Shown: positions 1 through 9,537, numbered from the stretch's first letter. The stretch is DNA of 64,000 nucleotides from CAZWSX01 sp964636985 (GCA_964636985.1 CAZWSX010000007.1:124001-188000); one strand, 5' to 3'. Numbers and translations are program-made. The notes: generated from the sequence alone by a model not told the origin.

Positions 1-147
1 CCAATTGCTCAAACGCTGGCGCCGAAGCATACCTACTCGCCGCAGCAACTGACCAACTACATCTTGCTGACGATCGGTATCACAGTGCCGCTGGCGATGA
101 TTGCTGGCGCGCTGTTGGCCATGCTGGTGATCTGGCTGACCAAATAG
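1..147 (+). CDS. C-terminal end of a membrane protein, 5' truncated by window
   Basis: The first frame is open from base 1 to a TAG at 145-147 and gives the last 48 residues of a protein that begins outside the window. A hydrophobic stretch rich in Leu, Ile, Ala and Met fills roughly residues 20-46, followed by Thr-Lys and the stop, so the protein ends in a membrane anchor with almost no cytoplasmic tail. The next gene starts 22 bases downstream on the same strand, so the two are probably co-transcribed. No family can be assigned from so short a piece. Confidence 0.6.
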   Translation, partial: PIAQTLAPKHTYSPQQLTNYILLTIGITVPLAMIAGALLAMLVIWLTK

Positions 148-169
148 CGCAACCGCGCGGGGGCTCGCC

Positions 170-2266
170 ATGCCATGGTTGCCAACGCGAACTCTGCTGT
201 GGGAATCGAAGCAAGAACGCGCTGAACTCGTCGAACGATTACGCTCGCATACTCACACAAGTTGGCTCTTTCCCGCTCCTCAAGATAAGTGGTATCTGGG
301 GGCCGTCGCAGAAGAGGCATTCTGCCTGGTCCCCAGGATGGGCCCACTCACGTTTCTTTTGCCGCAAGTCGCAGGAACGATTCGTCAGGCCAACGATGCT
401 CAGCGAGTCACTCTCGTCATCACGCCCAGCTTGGCAATGCAAGCGGCGATGGTGGCTGTCTTCGGGCTCATGAGCGCCGCCGTCTTTTACAACAATTGGT
501 GGCGAGTGTTAGGTGGAACCGTCTTGAATGCGTTTCTGCTTTGGCACCTGTTGTGCTCCTTGCAACGGTTGGTGGTTTCCGATTTGCAGAAAAGACTCGC
601 GCCACTTTTGGAAGCAATTCCAGTCGACAGTCCGTCGGCCGACAGCATCGCTTGGAAATGGCCTGATGTTCCGATCGTTCCCTTGGCGATCGTCGTAGCT
701 GCGGGTGTTTGGGGCTACTGTGTTGTCAGTGGTCGTGCTGGGCTCATGACGCGGCCGATGATCGAACTGTTCCTGACAGCCTGGATCGCTCAAGCATTGA
801 TGTTTGGATGGTTGACCTGGTGGTCTGGGCTCGACGGGCGAGGCCGCACCTGGCTCCTCGGCCTGGCTTTGGGTATCGAACTCGTCACCTGTTGGCCCTT
901 CATTGTGGCGTTCTATACCGGCGACGGCCGGCCCGTCTTCACCTGGCGATGGTCCTTGCCGCCGGGAAAGGAGTACGCGACTCCCTCCAGGAACGAAATG
1001 CCTGCGAGTACGCCCAGTGCATTGCAAGCGACAACTCGCCGCGACTTTCCTCAGTTCCGCGGTGAGCATCGCGACGGCATCGTCACGGGAGTTCGCCTTC
1101 GCACCGATTGGTCGGCTGATCCGCCGCGCATCGTTTGGAAGCAACAACTTGGCCTGGGATGGTCTGCCTTCGCGGTGGTAGGAAATCTAGCCGTGACGAT
1201 GGAGCAGCGCGAGGATGAAGAGGCGATTGTCGCCTACGGCGTGGATGGTGGAAGCGTCGCCTGGGAATATCGGTATCCGGCTCGCTTCGTCGAACTAATG
1301 GGCGGAAATGGCCCGCGATCGACTCCAACCATCGATCGCGATTATGTCTACGCGCTAGGCGCAACGGGCAATCTGACCAAGCTCAAGCTCACAACCGGCG
1401 AAAAGATTTGGCATGTCGACGCGTTCTGTGGTCAAAAGTCAGTGAATTGCCCGTTTGGTGCAACGGGATCGCCGCTCGTTAGAGACGGACGAATTGTTGT
1501 TGGCCCAGGAGGGACACACGGCAGTTTGGCGGCCTTCGATACCGAGACCGGCGCGCTGCAATGGGATACGAAAGGCCCGCCGGCAGCCTATGCATCGCCC
1601 ATGCTGGTCACGATCGCTCGCACCGAGCAGATTCTGCACTTCAATACGGAGGGAATCTACGCTTACCAACCAACCGATGGAAAAGTCTTGTGGAGTTATC
1701 CTTGGCATACGCCGCCTGAGAAGAACAACGTGTGCCAACCGGTGCCATGGAGAGACAATTCCGGCAAAGAAGCCGTTTTCATCGCGTCGGGCTACGGTAA
1801 GGGAGGAGCCTTGCTCGACGTCACGCAAAGCGATGGCGTTTTTCAAGCGACTCCGCGATGGTTTTCGCGGCAGCTTAAGCCCAAGTTCACCAGTGTCGTG
1901 GAGCGAGATGGATTCGTCTACGGACTCGATGAGGCAATTCTTTGCTGCATCGATCTACGAACCGGCCAGCGACAATGGAAGGGGGGACGCTACGGTTTTG
2001 GACAACTCTTGTTGATCGGCGAGTCGCTGTTGGTCTTAAGCGAGAATGGAGCGATCGTTCTTTGCGACGCTGATCCCAAAGCGTTTCGCGAACGCGCGAA
2101 GTTCGACGTTCTCAATGAGCGAACCTGGAGCCACCTCGCCCTGGCCGGACGATCGCTCTTGATACGAAGCGATCGAACGGCGGCGTGCGTCGAATTGCCG
2201 ATGGACTTTGTCGACGAAGAACGCGTTCAGCAGTTGCCAGAACTGCCGGGCGTTACGCCGCGTTAG
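170..2266 (+). CDS. Membrane protein with C-terminal PQQ-type beta-propeller
   Basis: This is a 698-residue protein. The N-terminal part (about 80-250) holds about five hydrophobic segments. From about residue 295 onward the sequence has the Trp/Gly-rich repeats of PQQ/quinoprotein-like propellers (for example WKQQLGLGWSAF, VAYGVDGGSVAWEY and the CIDLRTGQRQW repeat). The QFRGEHRDG motif opening the propeller is usual in planctomycete PQQ proteins. Propellers of this BamB-like type act as periplasmic binding scaffolds; nothing visible proves that a PQQ cofactor is bound. The ATG at 170 follows a G-rich stretch and lies 22 bases after the preceding gene. Its 3' end overlaps the convergent stop of the next gene by 14 bases. 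The substrate is unknown. Confidence 0.75.
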   Translation: MPWLPTRTLLWESKQERAELVERLRSHTHTSWLFPAPQDKWYLGAVAEEAFCLVPRMGPLTFLLPQVAGTIRQANDAQRVTLVITPSLAMQAAMVAVFGLMSAAVFYNNWWRVLGGTVLNAFLLWHLLCSLQRLVVSDLQKRLAPLLEAIPVDSPSADSIAWKWPDVPIVPLAIVVAAGVWGYCVVSGRAGLMTRPMIELFLTAWIAQALMFGWLTWWSGLDGRGRTWLLGLALGIELVTCWPFIVAFYTGDGRPVFTWRWSLPPGKEYATPSRNEMPASTPSALQATTRRDFPQFRGEHRDGIVTGVRLRTDWSADPPRIVWKQQLGLGWSAFAVVGNLAVTMEQREDEEAIVAYGVDGGSVAWEYRYPARFVELMGGNGPRSTPTIDRDYVYALGATGNLTKLKLTTGEKIWHVDAFCGQKSVNCPFGATGSPLVRDGRIVVGPGGTHGSLAAFDTETGALQWDTKGPPAAYASPMLVTIARTEQILHFNTEGIYAYQPTDGKVLWSYPWHTPPEKNNVCQPVPWRDNSGKEAVFIASGYGKGGALLDVTQSDGVFQATPRWFSRQLKPKFTSVVERDGFVYGLDEAILCCIDLRTGQRQWKGGRYGFGQLLLIGESLLVLSENGAIVLCDADPKAFRERAKFDVLNERTWSHLALAGRSLLIRSDRTAACVELPMDFVDEERVQQLPELPGVTPR

Positions 2267-3272
2267 CGCGGCGGGTCTTGGCGCAGCGAGTTTCTTCTTC
2301 CCGCGACCAGAGTGCCACGGTTTGCGACCAGAGGGTCGGGATGGTTTCCCGGTGGTCGCCGCTAAAGTAGAAGCTGGTCCCGCCATCGGTGACGGTTCGT
2401 ACCAAAATGGTCTTCCAAGGGCGGTAGTAGTACATGGCGTGGTCCTTGGTTGGAGGGCCACTCCGATAACCGCCCGGCAAGTTGACGAGATCGAACACCG
2501 CCGTGGTGAAGTTGCGAATTTCCTGGTGGTGCTGGCGGGCGACATTCCGCGCCATCGACAAGGCTTTCAAATAGACCTCGGGGCCCGTTACGGCCGAACC
2601 GATGTTGAGGTAAACGCCTCCCTCCAGATTCTGGACTTCGCGGGCGAAGATTAAAAAATCAGTATGGCTTGCTTGTCCGAGCGCTCCGCCGTCGCAACTG
2701 GCATGGGCGTGGATGATGTCGCTGCCGACGCTCACGTGCGACGTGATGGGAACGCCGCAACGCCAGCCGGCGGCTGCTAGGCTCAAATCGCGGCGAGGAA
2801 ACTGATGTTCCTCGATCGTGCGCCCGAGCGCTTCGCCGAGTCCTTCGCCTGCGGCGGCGGCTTGGCGGACGATATCGTTGATGCGTCCGGTTTCGCTCCA
2901 GAGCCCGAATTGGCCGGCGCGAATCCATTTGGAGACGTCTTCGCTCGTTCCGTCGCCGAGCGCCAGTTCGTAATCGTGAATCATGCCGGCGCCGTTGGTG
3001 GCTAGCAGCGTCACCAGGCCGCGCTCAATCAAATCAATCAAAAATCGAGACAAGCCGAGTTTGATGGGATGAGCACCCATCATCAAAATGACAGGGCGTC
3101 CTTGTTGCCGGGCAATGACAATGCGTTCGACCAACTCATGGAGCTCGGGGTGGGCATACGGAGAACGAGGCTGCGCCAGCGGCAGGCAATCGGATGCCTT
3201 GAGGTCGTGCCCTCGTTGCGCGAGTCCCATCAATTCCAATTGCTGTCGATCAAAGATTGGATATCGCGACAC
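2253..3272 (-). CDS. Deoxyhypusine synthase-fold protein of unknown role
   Basis: The sequence follows deoxyhypusine synthase (DHS) in outline. A nucleotide-binding-like start (GAHPIKLGLSRFLIDLIERG, then LLATNGAGMIHDYE) matches the TTAGGVEED region of DHS. The later GGVYLNIGSAVTGPE region sits where DHS has its GGGVVKHH active-site loop. The catalytic lysine of true DHS is missing there, and bacteria lack eIF5A, so hypusine formation is unlikely; a relative acting on another substrate is the better guess. I chose the GTG at 3272 because GAAGGGG stands six bases before it. The frame stays open to a GTG at 3326 (18 more residues), which has no clear ribosome site. It is divergent from hldE. The assignment to the DHS fold rests on pattern recognition only. 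Confidence 0.6.
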   Translation of the reverse strand: MSRYPIFDRQQLELMGLAQRGHDLKASDCLPLAQPRSPYAHPELHELVERIVIARQQGRPVILMMGAHPIKLGLSRFLIDLIERGLVTLLATNGAGMIHDYELALGDGTSEDVSKWIRAGQFGLWSETGRINDIVRQAAAAGEGLGEALGRTIEEHQFPRRDLSLAAAGWRCGVPITSHVSVGSDIIHAHASCDGGALGQASHTDFLIFAREVQNLEGGVYLNIGSAVTGPEVYLKALSMARNVARQHHQEIRNFTTAVFDLVNLPGGYRSGPPTKDHAMYYYRPWKTILVRTVTDGGTSFYFSGDHRETIPTLWSQTVALWSREEETRCAKTRRANAA

Positions 3273-3543
3273 GTTCGTCCCCTTCGCTAGCAACCGATTC
3301 AGACGCCTTTCCGAATCGGCCGACACTATAGATGGCGGCGACGGCTTCTCCCAAGGTCAAAACGTGCTGGCATCGCTGGCATAGAAAGGCACCACGCGAA
3401 CAACCCGTATTGGCCATCAAGGCGGTTGAGCTGTATAAAGTCGGCGGCGCCGAGGTTCCGGATCGCAAGGATGTGATCGGAATTGCCTATTGCGAGCGGC
3501 AAGTATCTCGCGATGGCAGAGAGTCCAGGAGGGACAGACCGAG

Positions 3544-5154
3544 ATGAACTACACCGAACTGATCGAGACGCTGGAGGGCATTCCCGCGGCGCGGGCGCTC
3601 GTGCTAGGCGACTTGGTTCTCGATCGCTACACCTGGGGAAACGCCGATCGCGTTAGCCCGGAAGCTCCGGTTCTTGTGCTCCATGCGGATCGTCGCGAGA
3701 GTCGCTTAGGCGGCGCCGCGAATGCAGCGAACATGTTTGTCGGTCTCGGGGGCAAGGCGACGTGCGCGGGTGTTGTTGGCAACGATTCCGACGGACACTG
3801 CCTGACCGATTTGATGCAAGAAATAGGTATCGATACGGACCTGGTGTTAACCGATCCCGCTCGCCCCACGACGTCGAAAGAGCGGTTTATCGGACGGGCC
3901 TCGACTCGGCATCCCAGCCAGATCTTGCGTGTCGACCACGAAACGCGTGAGCCTTTGCCCGAACACATTCAAGACGAGTTGATTGAGCGGATCGTCTCGC
4001 ACATTAGCGAATTCGATGTGGTGTTGGTCTCCGACTACGGCAAGGGAGTTTGTACGCCGCGTGTGTTGGCGGCTACGATTTCGGCGGCCCGCAATGCGAA
4101 CATCCCGATTTTGATCGACCCGATTCGGGCCGTCGATTTGAGCCGCTATCGTGGCGCCACGCTGCTGAAAGCCAACCGCTACGAAACCGAATCGGCCACC
4201 GGGCGGCGCATTCAAGATCCGCGCGAGGCCTTGCCGGCCGGCGAAGTTTTGTGCGAACAACTCGACCTCAAGGCGGCGGTGGTGACACTCGACCGCGATG
4301 GCATGGTCGCCGTGCGGCGCGATGGGACAGGAGGGGTCTTCCCCACCGCAGCGCGTGGCGTGTACGACATCACGGGCGCGGGTGATTTGGTTTTCGCCGT
4401 GCTCGGCCTGTGCACGGCCGCCAACGTGAAGTTGGAAACCGCAGCGCGGCTTGCGAATATTGCGGCCGGGCTCAAGGTTGCCAAGTTCGGCGTCGCCGTT
4501 GTCTCGCGAGAAGAGATCCGAACCGAACTCATCTCGGGGCACACGCCTGGCCTTCGCAAAATCTTGACGCTCGAACAGGCCGCACAGCGAGCGGCCGAGC
4601 ACCGCCGCCGTGGCCAAACCGTGGTCATGACGAATGGTTGCTTCGATTTGCTGCACGTTGGCCACGTGACCAACTTGGCCGAAGCGTCGCGGATGGGCGA
4701 CGTGCTGCTTGTCGGAATCAATAGCGACTCCAGCGTGAAACGGCTCAAGGGGGCGCGGCGTCCTGTGATCGGCGAGACCGATCGAGCATCGATGCTCGCG
4801 GCTCTCGACTGTGTCGATTACGTCGTCGTCTTCGACGATGATACGCCGCATGCGATGCTCCACGCGGTCCAGCCGGATGTCCTCGTTAAGGGCGGAACCT
4901 ACGCCCCGCACGAAGTGGTCGGCCACGAGGTTGTGGAAAGCTACGGCGGCAAGGTCCGGGTGACAGGCGTCGTGGAAGGGATCTCGACCACCGCGATCCT
5001 CAAATCGCTCTATCACGACGATGTGCCGGCGATTGCTGGTTCGATCGCGGCCGTTCCTATGGCAACTGCTTTATCCGAAAGCGCCTCGGGGGTCGACGAT
5101 GGTTCGGACGAAGCCAAGGCAGAACACATGGGGCGTCGTCGGGCGGCAGGCTAA
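3544..5154 (+). CDS. hldE: Bifunctional heptose-7-phosphate kinase / heptose-1-phosphate adenylyltransferase
   Basis: HldE (RfaE) makes ADP-heptose for the LPS inner core. The N-terminal PfkB-type kinase domain (about 1-325) shows the GGAANAANMF substrate loop and the DITGAGDLVFA motif with its catalytic Asp. The C-terminal nucleotidyltransferase domain (about 345-485) shows TNGCFDLLHVGHV, with the HxGH nucleotide-binding signature, then VGINSDSSVKRLKG and VKGGTY. A tail of about 50 residues, rich in Ala, Ser and acidic residues, extends beyond the usual end. The ATG at 3544 has AGGAGG 11 bases upstream; the frame continues up to 3490 without a good site. The heptosyltransferase gene follows 155 bases later, which supports the LPS role. 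Confidence 0.93.
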   Translation: MNYTELIETLEGIPAARALVLGDLVLDRYTWGNADRVSPEAPVLVLHADRRESRLGGAANAANMFVGLGGKATCAGVVGNDSDGHCLTDLMQEIGIDTDLVLTDPARPTTSKERFIGRASTRHPSQILRVDHETREPLPEHIQDELIERIVSHISEFDVVLVSDYGKGVCTPRVLAATISAARNANIPILIDPIRAVDLSRYRGATLLKANRYETESATGRRIQDPREALPAGEVLCEQLDLKAAVVTLDRDGMVAVRRDGTGGVFPTAARGVYDITGAGDLVFAVLGLCTAANVKLETAARLANIAAGLKVAKFGVAVVSREEIRTELISGHTPGLRKILTLEQAAQRAAEHRRRGQTVVMTNGCFDLLHVGHVTNLAEASRMGDVLLVGINSDSSVKRLKGARRPVIGETDRASMLAALDCVDYVVVFDDDTPHAMLHAVQPDVLVKGGTYAPHEVVGHEVVESYGGKVRVTGVVEGISTTAILKSLYHDDVPAIAGSIAAVPMATALSESASGVDDGSDEAKAEHMGRRRAAG

Positions 5155-5309
5155 AACGCATTTTTAGATTCGCAAACTCCTCGCAAAGTTATGTCAGGTC
5201 GATATCCATTTCGTGCCGCGACCGTCGAACCAGCTCGTGCTGGTGAGGCAGGTGTTGGCACGGACATCGATTCGACATCGCGATCCATGTCGCCGAAAGG
5301 ACGGGCGGC

Positions 5310-6386
5310 ATGAAATCGGTGGCGATATTTCTGCCCGACTGGGTGGGCGACGTGGTGATGGCCACGCCGACCCTTCGCGCTTTGCGAAAGCGCTTTTCGC
5401 CGGAGACGCAACTGATCGGCGTAGTCCGGCCGTATGTGGCAGAAGTCCTGAACGGCGTCGACTGGCTCGACGAGTGCCTGTACTACGATCCGCGCGCGAA
5501 GGACCCCAAGCTCGGCTCGTGGAATTTGTTGCGAGAACTGCGATCGCGCCGACTGGATACAGTCGTACTCCTCACTAACTCATTGCGAACCGGTGCGCTT
5601 GCGTGGCTCTCCGGAGCACGGCGCCGCGTCGGTTATGCCCGCGACCTGCGGGGATGGTTGCTTAACGATCGCCTGACGCCGCCAGCCGAACGCTGGCAGT
5701 TCACGCCGGTATCGGCGGTCGACTACTATCTCGAAATCGCTTACCGCCTCGAATGCCCTGTCGAATCCCGCAAGCTCGAGTTGGGAACAACCGCCGCCGA
5801 CGACCAGGCAGCAGAAAGCTTGTGGCAAAGCCTGAAGCTGCCAGCTGATCGCCGGGTGGTCGCGCTGCACATGGCCGGCGGGCATGCTGGAAAAGCAACC
5901 GCCAAGGCGTGGCCCGTCGAAAACTTCACGGCCTTGGCGCGGCGGATTGCCACGCAACTCGATTGGCAGGTACTGGCGCTGTGTGGGCCGAACGAGCGCG
6001 ACGTGGCCAGCCAAGTCGAACGTGGCGCGGACCACCCGCTGGTAAAGAGTCTTGCCCAGCAGGACGTTGGCCTGGGGCTGACCAAAGCGATTCTCAAACG
6101 AGTGGGCGTTCTGACGACTACCGATAGCGGGCCGCGGCATATCGCCACGGCATTCGATATCCCCGTGGTAGCGTTGTTCGGGGCAACCGATCCACGCTGG
6201 AGCGAGACCCATCACCCGCTCGCGATCAACATTTTCAACAAAACGGATTGCGGCCCCTGTGCCGAGCGGCATTGCCCGTTGGGGCATCACCGGTGCATGC
6301 GTGATATTTCAGTCGATCGCGTGTTCGAGGCAGTCAAGTTGGCCATTCACAATGCGACGTCCCCATTCAAGATTCGCGCGGCTTAA
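5310..6386 (+). CDS. waaF: ADP-heptose:LPS heptosyltransferase II family
   Basis: This GT-9 glycosyltransferase moves heptose from ADP-heptose to the LPS core on the cytoplasmic face of the inner membrane. The start FLPDWVGDVVMATPTLRALR is the family's N-terminal signature. The nucleotide-sugar site appears as TTDSGPRHIATAFDIP followed by VALFGATDP. A cysteine-rich stretch near the C-terminus (CGPCAERHCPLGHHRCM) matches heptosyltransferase II proteins. The length of 358 residues is normal. It follows hldE, which supplies its donor, on the same strand. Whether it adds the first or second heptose cannot be settled from sequence alone. Confidence 0.88.
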   Translation: MKSVAIFLPDWVGDVVMATPTLRALRKRFSPETQLIGVVRPYVAEVLNGVDWLDECLYYDPRAKDPKLGSWNLLRELRSRRLDTVVLLTNSLRTGALAWLSGARRRVGYARDLRGWLLNDRLTPPAERWQFTPVSAVDYYLEIAYRLECPVESRKLELGTTAADDQAAESLWQSLKLPADRRVVALHMAGGHAGKATAKAWPVENFTALARRIATQLDWQVLALCGPNERDVASQVERGADHPLVKSLAQQDVGLGLTKAILKRVGVLTTTDSGPRHIATAFDIPVVALFGATDPRWSETHHPLAINIFNKTDCGPCAERHCPLGHHRCMRDISVDRVFEAVKLAIHNATSPFKIRAA

Positions 6387-6430
6387 GAAACAAACGAGCT
6401 ATCGATTCGATGCGGCAGAAGGAGTTACCC

Positions 6431-6913
6431 ATGCGATATGCATCTTTGCTGATTGTCACCACGTTGGTTGTGGTCACCTGTGGCTTCGGCTGTGGCAAGT
6501 CGACATCGACGACGGCCTCGTCGATTTCGCGCGAGGAAGTTGCCGAGTTTCTAGCCGGGGAGTGGGAGGGGACAATGCAGCTCAACGAAAAGGCCGCCAA
6601 CAAAGCGCTCGAAGAGCACGAAATGGAAATCCTCAAGTCCATGAAAATGGACATGGTGTTTCACAAGGACGGTCAATTCGATCAGACGGGCGAAGACGCC
6701 GGTAAGAAGCACAAGGACAAGGGAAGCTGGGAATTCGTTGGCGCCGAGGAATCGGAAAACGTCATTCGCAAGATCACGATCAACTCGAAGAGCTCAAATG
6801 GAGACCCGAAGCCGATCGACTTGGTTCTGGATGGCGACGACGCCTTCGAAATTCCGCTCAACATAAAAGACGTGAAGGTCGGCGCCATGCGATTCGAACG
6901 TCGAATGCGCTAA
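6431..6913 (+). CDS. Predicted secreted lipoprotein, unknown function
   Basis: The ATG at 6431 has AAGGAG seven to twelve bases upstream. The first 20 residues form a hydrophobic signal (MRYASLLIVTTLVVV) ending in a Cys within CGFGC, a plausible though not ideal lipobox. The mature 135 or so residues are hydrophilic and Lys/Glu-rich. They contain GEWEGTMQ near the start, reminiscent of small planctomycete lipoproteins with a calycin-like or META-like fold, but I do not assign a family. The stop overlaps the stop of the convergent DJ-1/PfpI gene by four bases. It follows waaF by 44 bases and may share its transcript. Confidence 0.65.
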   Translation: MRYASLLIVTTLVVVTCGFGCGKSTSTTASSISREEVAEFLAGEWEGTMQLNEKAANKALEEHEMEILKSMKMDMVFHKDGQFDQTGEDAGKKHKDKGSWEFVGAEESENVIRKITINSKSSNGDPKPIDLVLDGDDAFEIPLNIKDVKVGAMRFERRMR

Positions 6914-7455
6914 TTGCCGCCTGCCATCACTTGCAGAATCCCCCGACAAAAGTCGGGCAGGTCATCCGGCTTGCGGCTGGAGACGTGGTTGCGATCGATC
7001 ACCACCGGAGCGTCTTCCCAAATCGCTCCGGCATTGACTAAGTCGTCTTTGATGCCCGCAGATCCTGTGACGCGTACTCCCCGGTAGACGCCCGCGGAGA
7101 TGGGGATCCACCCGCCGTGGCAAATGGCGGCGATCAGTTTTCCGCTCTCTTGAAAGCCGCGAACCAGGTTCAGCACCGCTTGCTCGCGCCGCAACTTGTC
7201 GGGCATGAATCCGCCTGGCACCACGAGGCCGTCGAAGTCGCCGGCTTTTACTTCCAGGTAGCTGGCGTCCGAACGGCACGGGTATCCATTCTTGCCTTCG
7301 TACACGTGCTGCGACTTCTCGCCCGCTACGACGAACTTGGCGCCGGCCTCGATGAGCCGCAGCTTGGGATACCAGAGTTCCAAATCTTCGTAGATGTCTC
7401 CCACGAAGCAAAGGAACTTCTTGCCAGACAAAGGCAGGGCTTGGTTAGCAGACAT
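6910..7455 (-). CDS. DJ-1/PfpI family protein
   Basis: The 181-residue protein has the DJ-1/PfpI fold: a beta strand then DIYEDLE carrying the conserved Glu (E23), the oxyanion loop VVPGGFMPD, and the nucleophile elbow AAICHGGW with Cys112 followed by His. PfpI-type members are reported as proteases, glyoxalases or deglycases, and the exact activity cannot be read here. The length is typical of single-domain members. It lies immediately downstream of the ThuA-domain gene on the same strand, with a 43-base gap. Confidence 0.85.
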   Translation of the reverse strand: MSANQALPLSGKKFLCFVGDIYEDLELWYPKLRLIEAGAKFVVAGEKSQHVYEGKNGYPCRSDASYLEVKAGDFDGLVVPGGFMPDKLRREQAVLNLVRGFQESGKLIAAICHGGWIPISAGVYRGVRVTGSAGIKDDLVNAGAIWEDAPVVIDRNHVSSRKPDDLPDFCRGILQVMAGGN

Positions 7456-7498
7456 GAGATCGTCCTACTGCAAAGGAGTTCGGTTATCGTCGCGCAAG

Positions 7499-8284
7499 TT
7501 ATTGAGGGCGGTGGAGCGATTGGTCGACTACGTGCGAAGCCGCGATCGGGCTGAGCGACGGTGTGATATTGCGGCCTTCTCCAAAATAAGGCGCGCCTTG
7601 GGGTGCTGCCCAAGCGACCGCGTTACCAACAATGCGGCGCACTTGAGGATGCTTGTAAATGGGAAACGTTTCGTGGCCGGGGCTGAAATAAACGACTCGT
7701 CCCTTGCCACGCCGCCACGTGCAGCCGCTGCGCAAGACTTCGCCCCCTTCGAACCAGGAGACGAACACGAGTTCGTCAGGCGGTGCGATATCGAAATACT
7801 CGCCATACATTTCACTTTCGGGTATTTCGAAATACTCATCGGTCAATCCGTCGGCGAGCGGATGGCCCGGGTCGATGGTCCAGACTCGCTCTTTTTCGGC
7901 TGCCTCGCGCCAGCGCAACATGCAACTTGTGCCCATGAGCTTGCGGAATATCTTGGAGGCGTGCGCCGAATGAAGTGCGACAAAACCCATCCCTTCCAGG
8001 ACGCGCTGGTGGACCCGCTCGACAATTGCATCATCGACCCGGTCGTGGGCGGCATGGCCCCACCAGGTAAGGACGTCGGTATGAGCCAATACTTGCTTGG
8101 TCAGGCCGTGCTCCGGTTCCTCGAGCGTCGCGACATGGATGCGGACGCTGTCGCCAAGCCTCGCTTCGATGGCTCCCATGAATTCCGCGTGCAGTCCGCC
8201 CGGATAGAGTTTCCCTACCAGGGCGTTTGTTCGCTCGTGTACATATTCGTTCCAGACGGTGACTCGGAGAGGAGCGGTGGTCAC
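7499..8284 (-). CDS. ThuA-like (trehalose utilisation) domain protein
   Basis: ThuA domains have a class-I glutamine amidotransferase-like fold and are abundant in planctomycetes, often linked to sugar metabolism. Here the pattern VTVWNEYVHERTN at the start, WWGHAAHDRVDD, GMGFVALHSAHASK and VYFSPGHETFP near the end match the family. Length from the GTG at 8284 is 261 residues. The frame is open to 8401, but that would overlap the upstream HEAT gene; the chosen GTG lies 11 bases after that gene's stop. Translational coupling with the HEAT gene is likely. The substrate is unknown. Confidence 0.82.
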   Translation of the reverse strand: MTTAPLRVTVWNEYVHERTNALVGKLYPGGLHAEFMGAIEARLGDSVRIHVATLEEPEHGLTKQVLAHTDVLTWWGHAAHDRVDDAIVERVHQRVLEGMGFVALHSAHASKIFRKLMGTSCMLRWREAAEKERVWTIDPGHPLADGLTDEYFEIPESEMYGEYFDIAPPDELVFVSWFEGGEVLRSGCTWRRGKGRVVYFSPGHETFPIYKHPQVRRIVGNAVAWAAPQGAPYFGEGRNITPSLSPIAASHVVDQSLHRPQ

Positions 8285-8294
8285 GGCGGAATCC

Positions 8295-9413
8295 CTAAGG
8301 GGAATTCGATTTTTCGATCCGCAAGATCGTTTCGCGGGCGAGCGATTGAATCGCGCCTTTGGCACCGGAGTTCTTGATCGTTGCAAGGTCGCTCTCGGCA
8401 AGCGTCTTCAAGAGTTGCATGACCGGCTCGGCATCAACATCCGATGGACGGCGCTCGATCCAGCGTTTGGCCGAATCAATACCTGTCCGCAACACCGACA
8501 GCCGCTTGGCCTCGCGTTCCGTCTCGTGACGTTCGTCGGCACCCGCTTGGGTATTGTCGGGCTTCAGCATTTCGCGCAACCCTTTAACGGCCCGCGGATC
8601 TCCCCAGCGGCACAGCCCGCTGGTCGCGTTATAGCGGACGTTGGGATATGCGTCGTCGAGCATCTCCGCTAAGCGATCGAGCGCCGGCTTGCCGCCGATC
8701 ACTCCGAGCGTAAAGGCTGCGGCGCCGCGGATTTCACCCCGTGGGCGATAATCAGGCGAAGCGCCGGCCACAGGCGAAGTATTCTCGTCGCTGGCGTGCG
8801 AGCATTCATCGAGCGCTTTCATCACCTCGGGTTCGTCGCGGAGTTTCTCTGGGCCAACGTTGTTAGCGAAAACGGCCAAGGCCTCCAGAGCAGCCAGACG
8901 CACATTGATATCGACATCGTTTTGATCGTGAGTCGCTGCTTCAATTAACGTGGGCAATCCTTCGAATGTCCGGAACTCGCCGAGGACTCTCGCGAGGTAC
9001 ATACGGCTTTCGACTCGTTGTTCGTCTTCCTTCGAGTCGGTTAGTTGGGTTTTGAGCTCCTTGGCCAGGATGTCGGCCATGTTCTTGCAGAACTCGGGAT
9101 CATCCTTGAGCTTTTCCGCGGTGGAGTCGCGGCTCGAAAGGAGTTGAGCCAAGGTCACGGCTTTTTGCCAGCTACCGTTACCACCGGCGGCTATTTCGCG
9201 AGCCAGCTCGCGCGGTGAACTAGTCGACTGAGCAGCCCAACTGAACATCATCCAGACCGCCACGATGATCGAGACGATCAAAAGCGGAATCAAAAAGAGC
9301 TGCAGCAAGAACGTAACGCTAGGCGGCTCGACGGGCGGCAGCACATCAGCCGGGGAGAACTTGGTTGGCTGGTTGGAATCAACCGGCGCACTTTCAGAAG
9401 GCGTTTCGGCCAT
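8295..9413 (-). CDS. Membrane-anchored HEAT-repeat protein
   Basis: The protein has 372 residues, with a Pro-rich cytoplasmic head (1-30), one transmembrane helix (about 32-55) and then an alpha-solenoid of HEAT repeats. Repeat units can be seen as LPTLIEAATHDQNDVDINVR followed by LAALEALAVF, and GAAAFTLGVIGGKPALDRLA then YPNVRYNATSGLCRWGD. Such solenoids serve as protein-binding scaffolds. The single-helix HEAT architecture is common in planctomycetes and has no fixed function. It appears to head a short minus-strand unit with the ThuA and DJ-1 genes. Confidence 0.78.
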   Translation of the reverse strand: MAETPSESAPVDSNQPTKFSPADVLPPVEPPSVTFLLQLFLIPLLIVSIIVAVWMMFSWAAQSTSSPRELAREIAAGGNGSWQKAVTLAQLLSSRDSTAEKLKDDPEFCKNMADILAKELKTQLTDSKEDEQRVESRMYLARVLGEFRTFEGLPTLIEAATHDQNDVDINVRLAALEALAVFANNVGPEKLRDEPEVMKALDECSHASDENTSPVAGASPDYRPRGEIRGAAAFTLGVIGGKPALDRLAEMLDDAYPNVRYNATSGLCRWGDPRAVKGLREMLKPDNTQAGADERHETEREAKRLSVLRTGIDSAKRWIERRPSDVDAEPVMQLLKTLAESDLATIKNSGAKGAIQSLARETILRIEKSNSP

Positions 9414-9537
9414 GAATATCAGCGAAATAATCGAAAATGGAGTGGTGAAACACCCATTATAGAGAAATCCGCCGTCAGCGGATCAGTCTGCGGCCGCCGA
9501 GGGCTAAGAGCGCCCCGACACTTCCAGTGAATGGGGC

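Noticed and set aside
3250..3417. Minus-strand small open frame with a CxxC pair (MANTGCSRGAFLCQRCQHV…) upstream of the DHS-like gene
   Set aside because: Its product has one CxxC only, no recognised domain, and it overlaps the likely start region of the next gene; coding evidence is too thin.
3332..3547. Plus-strand 71-codon frame before hldE
   Set aside because: It overlaps the hldE start in another frame, has no ribosome site and shows biased composition; it is likely chance.
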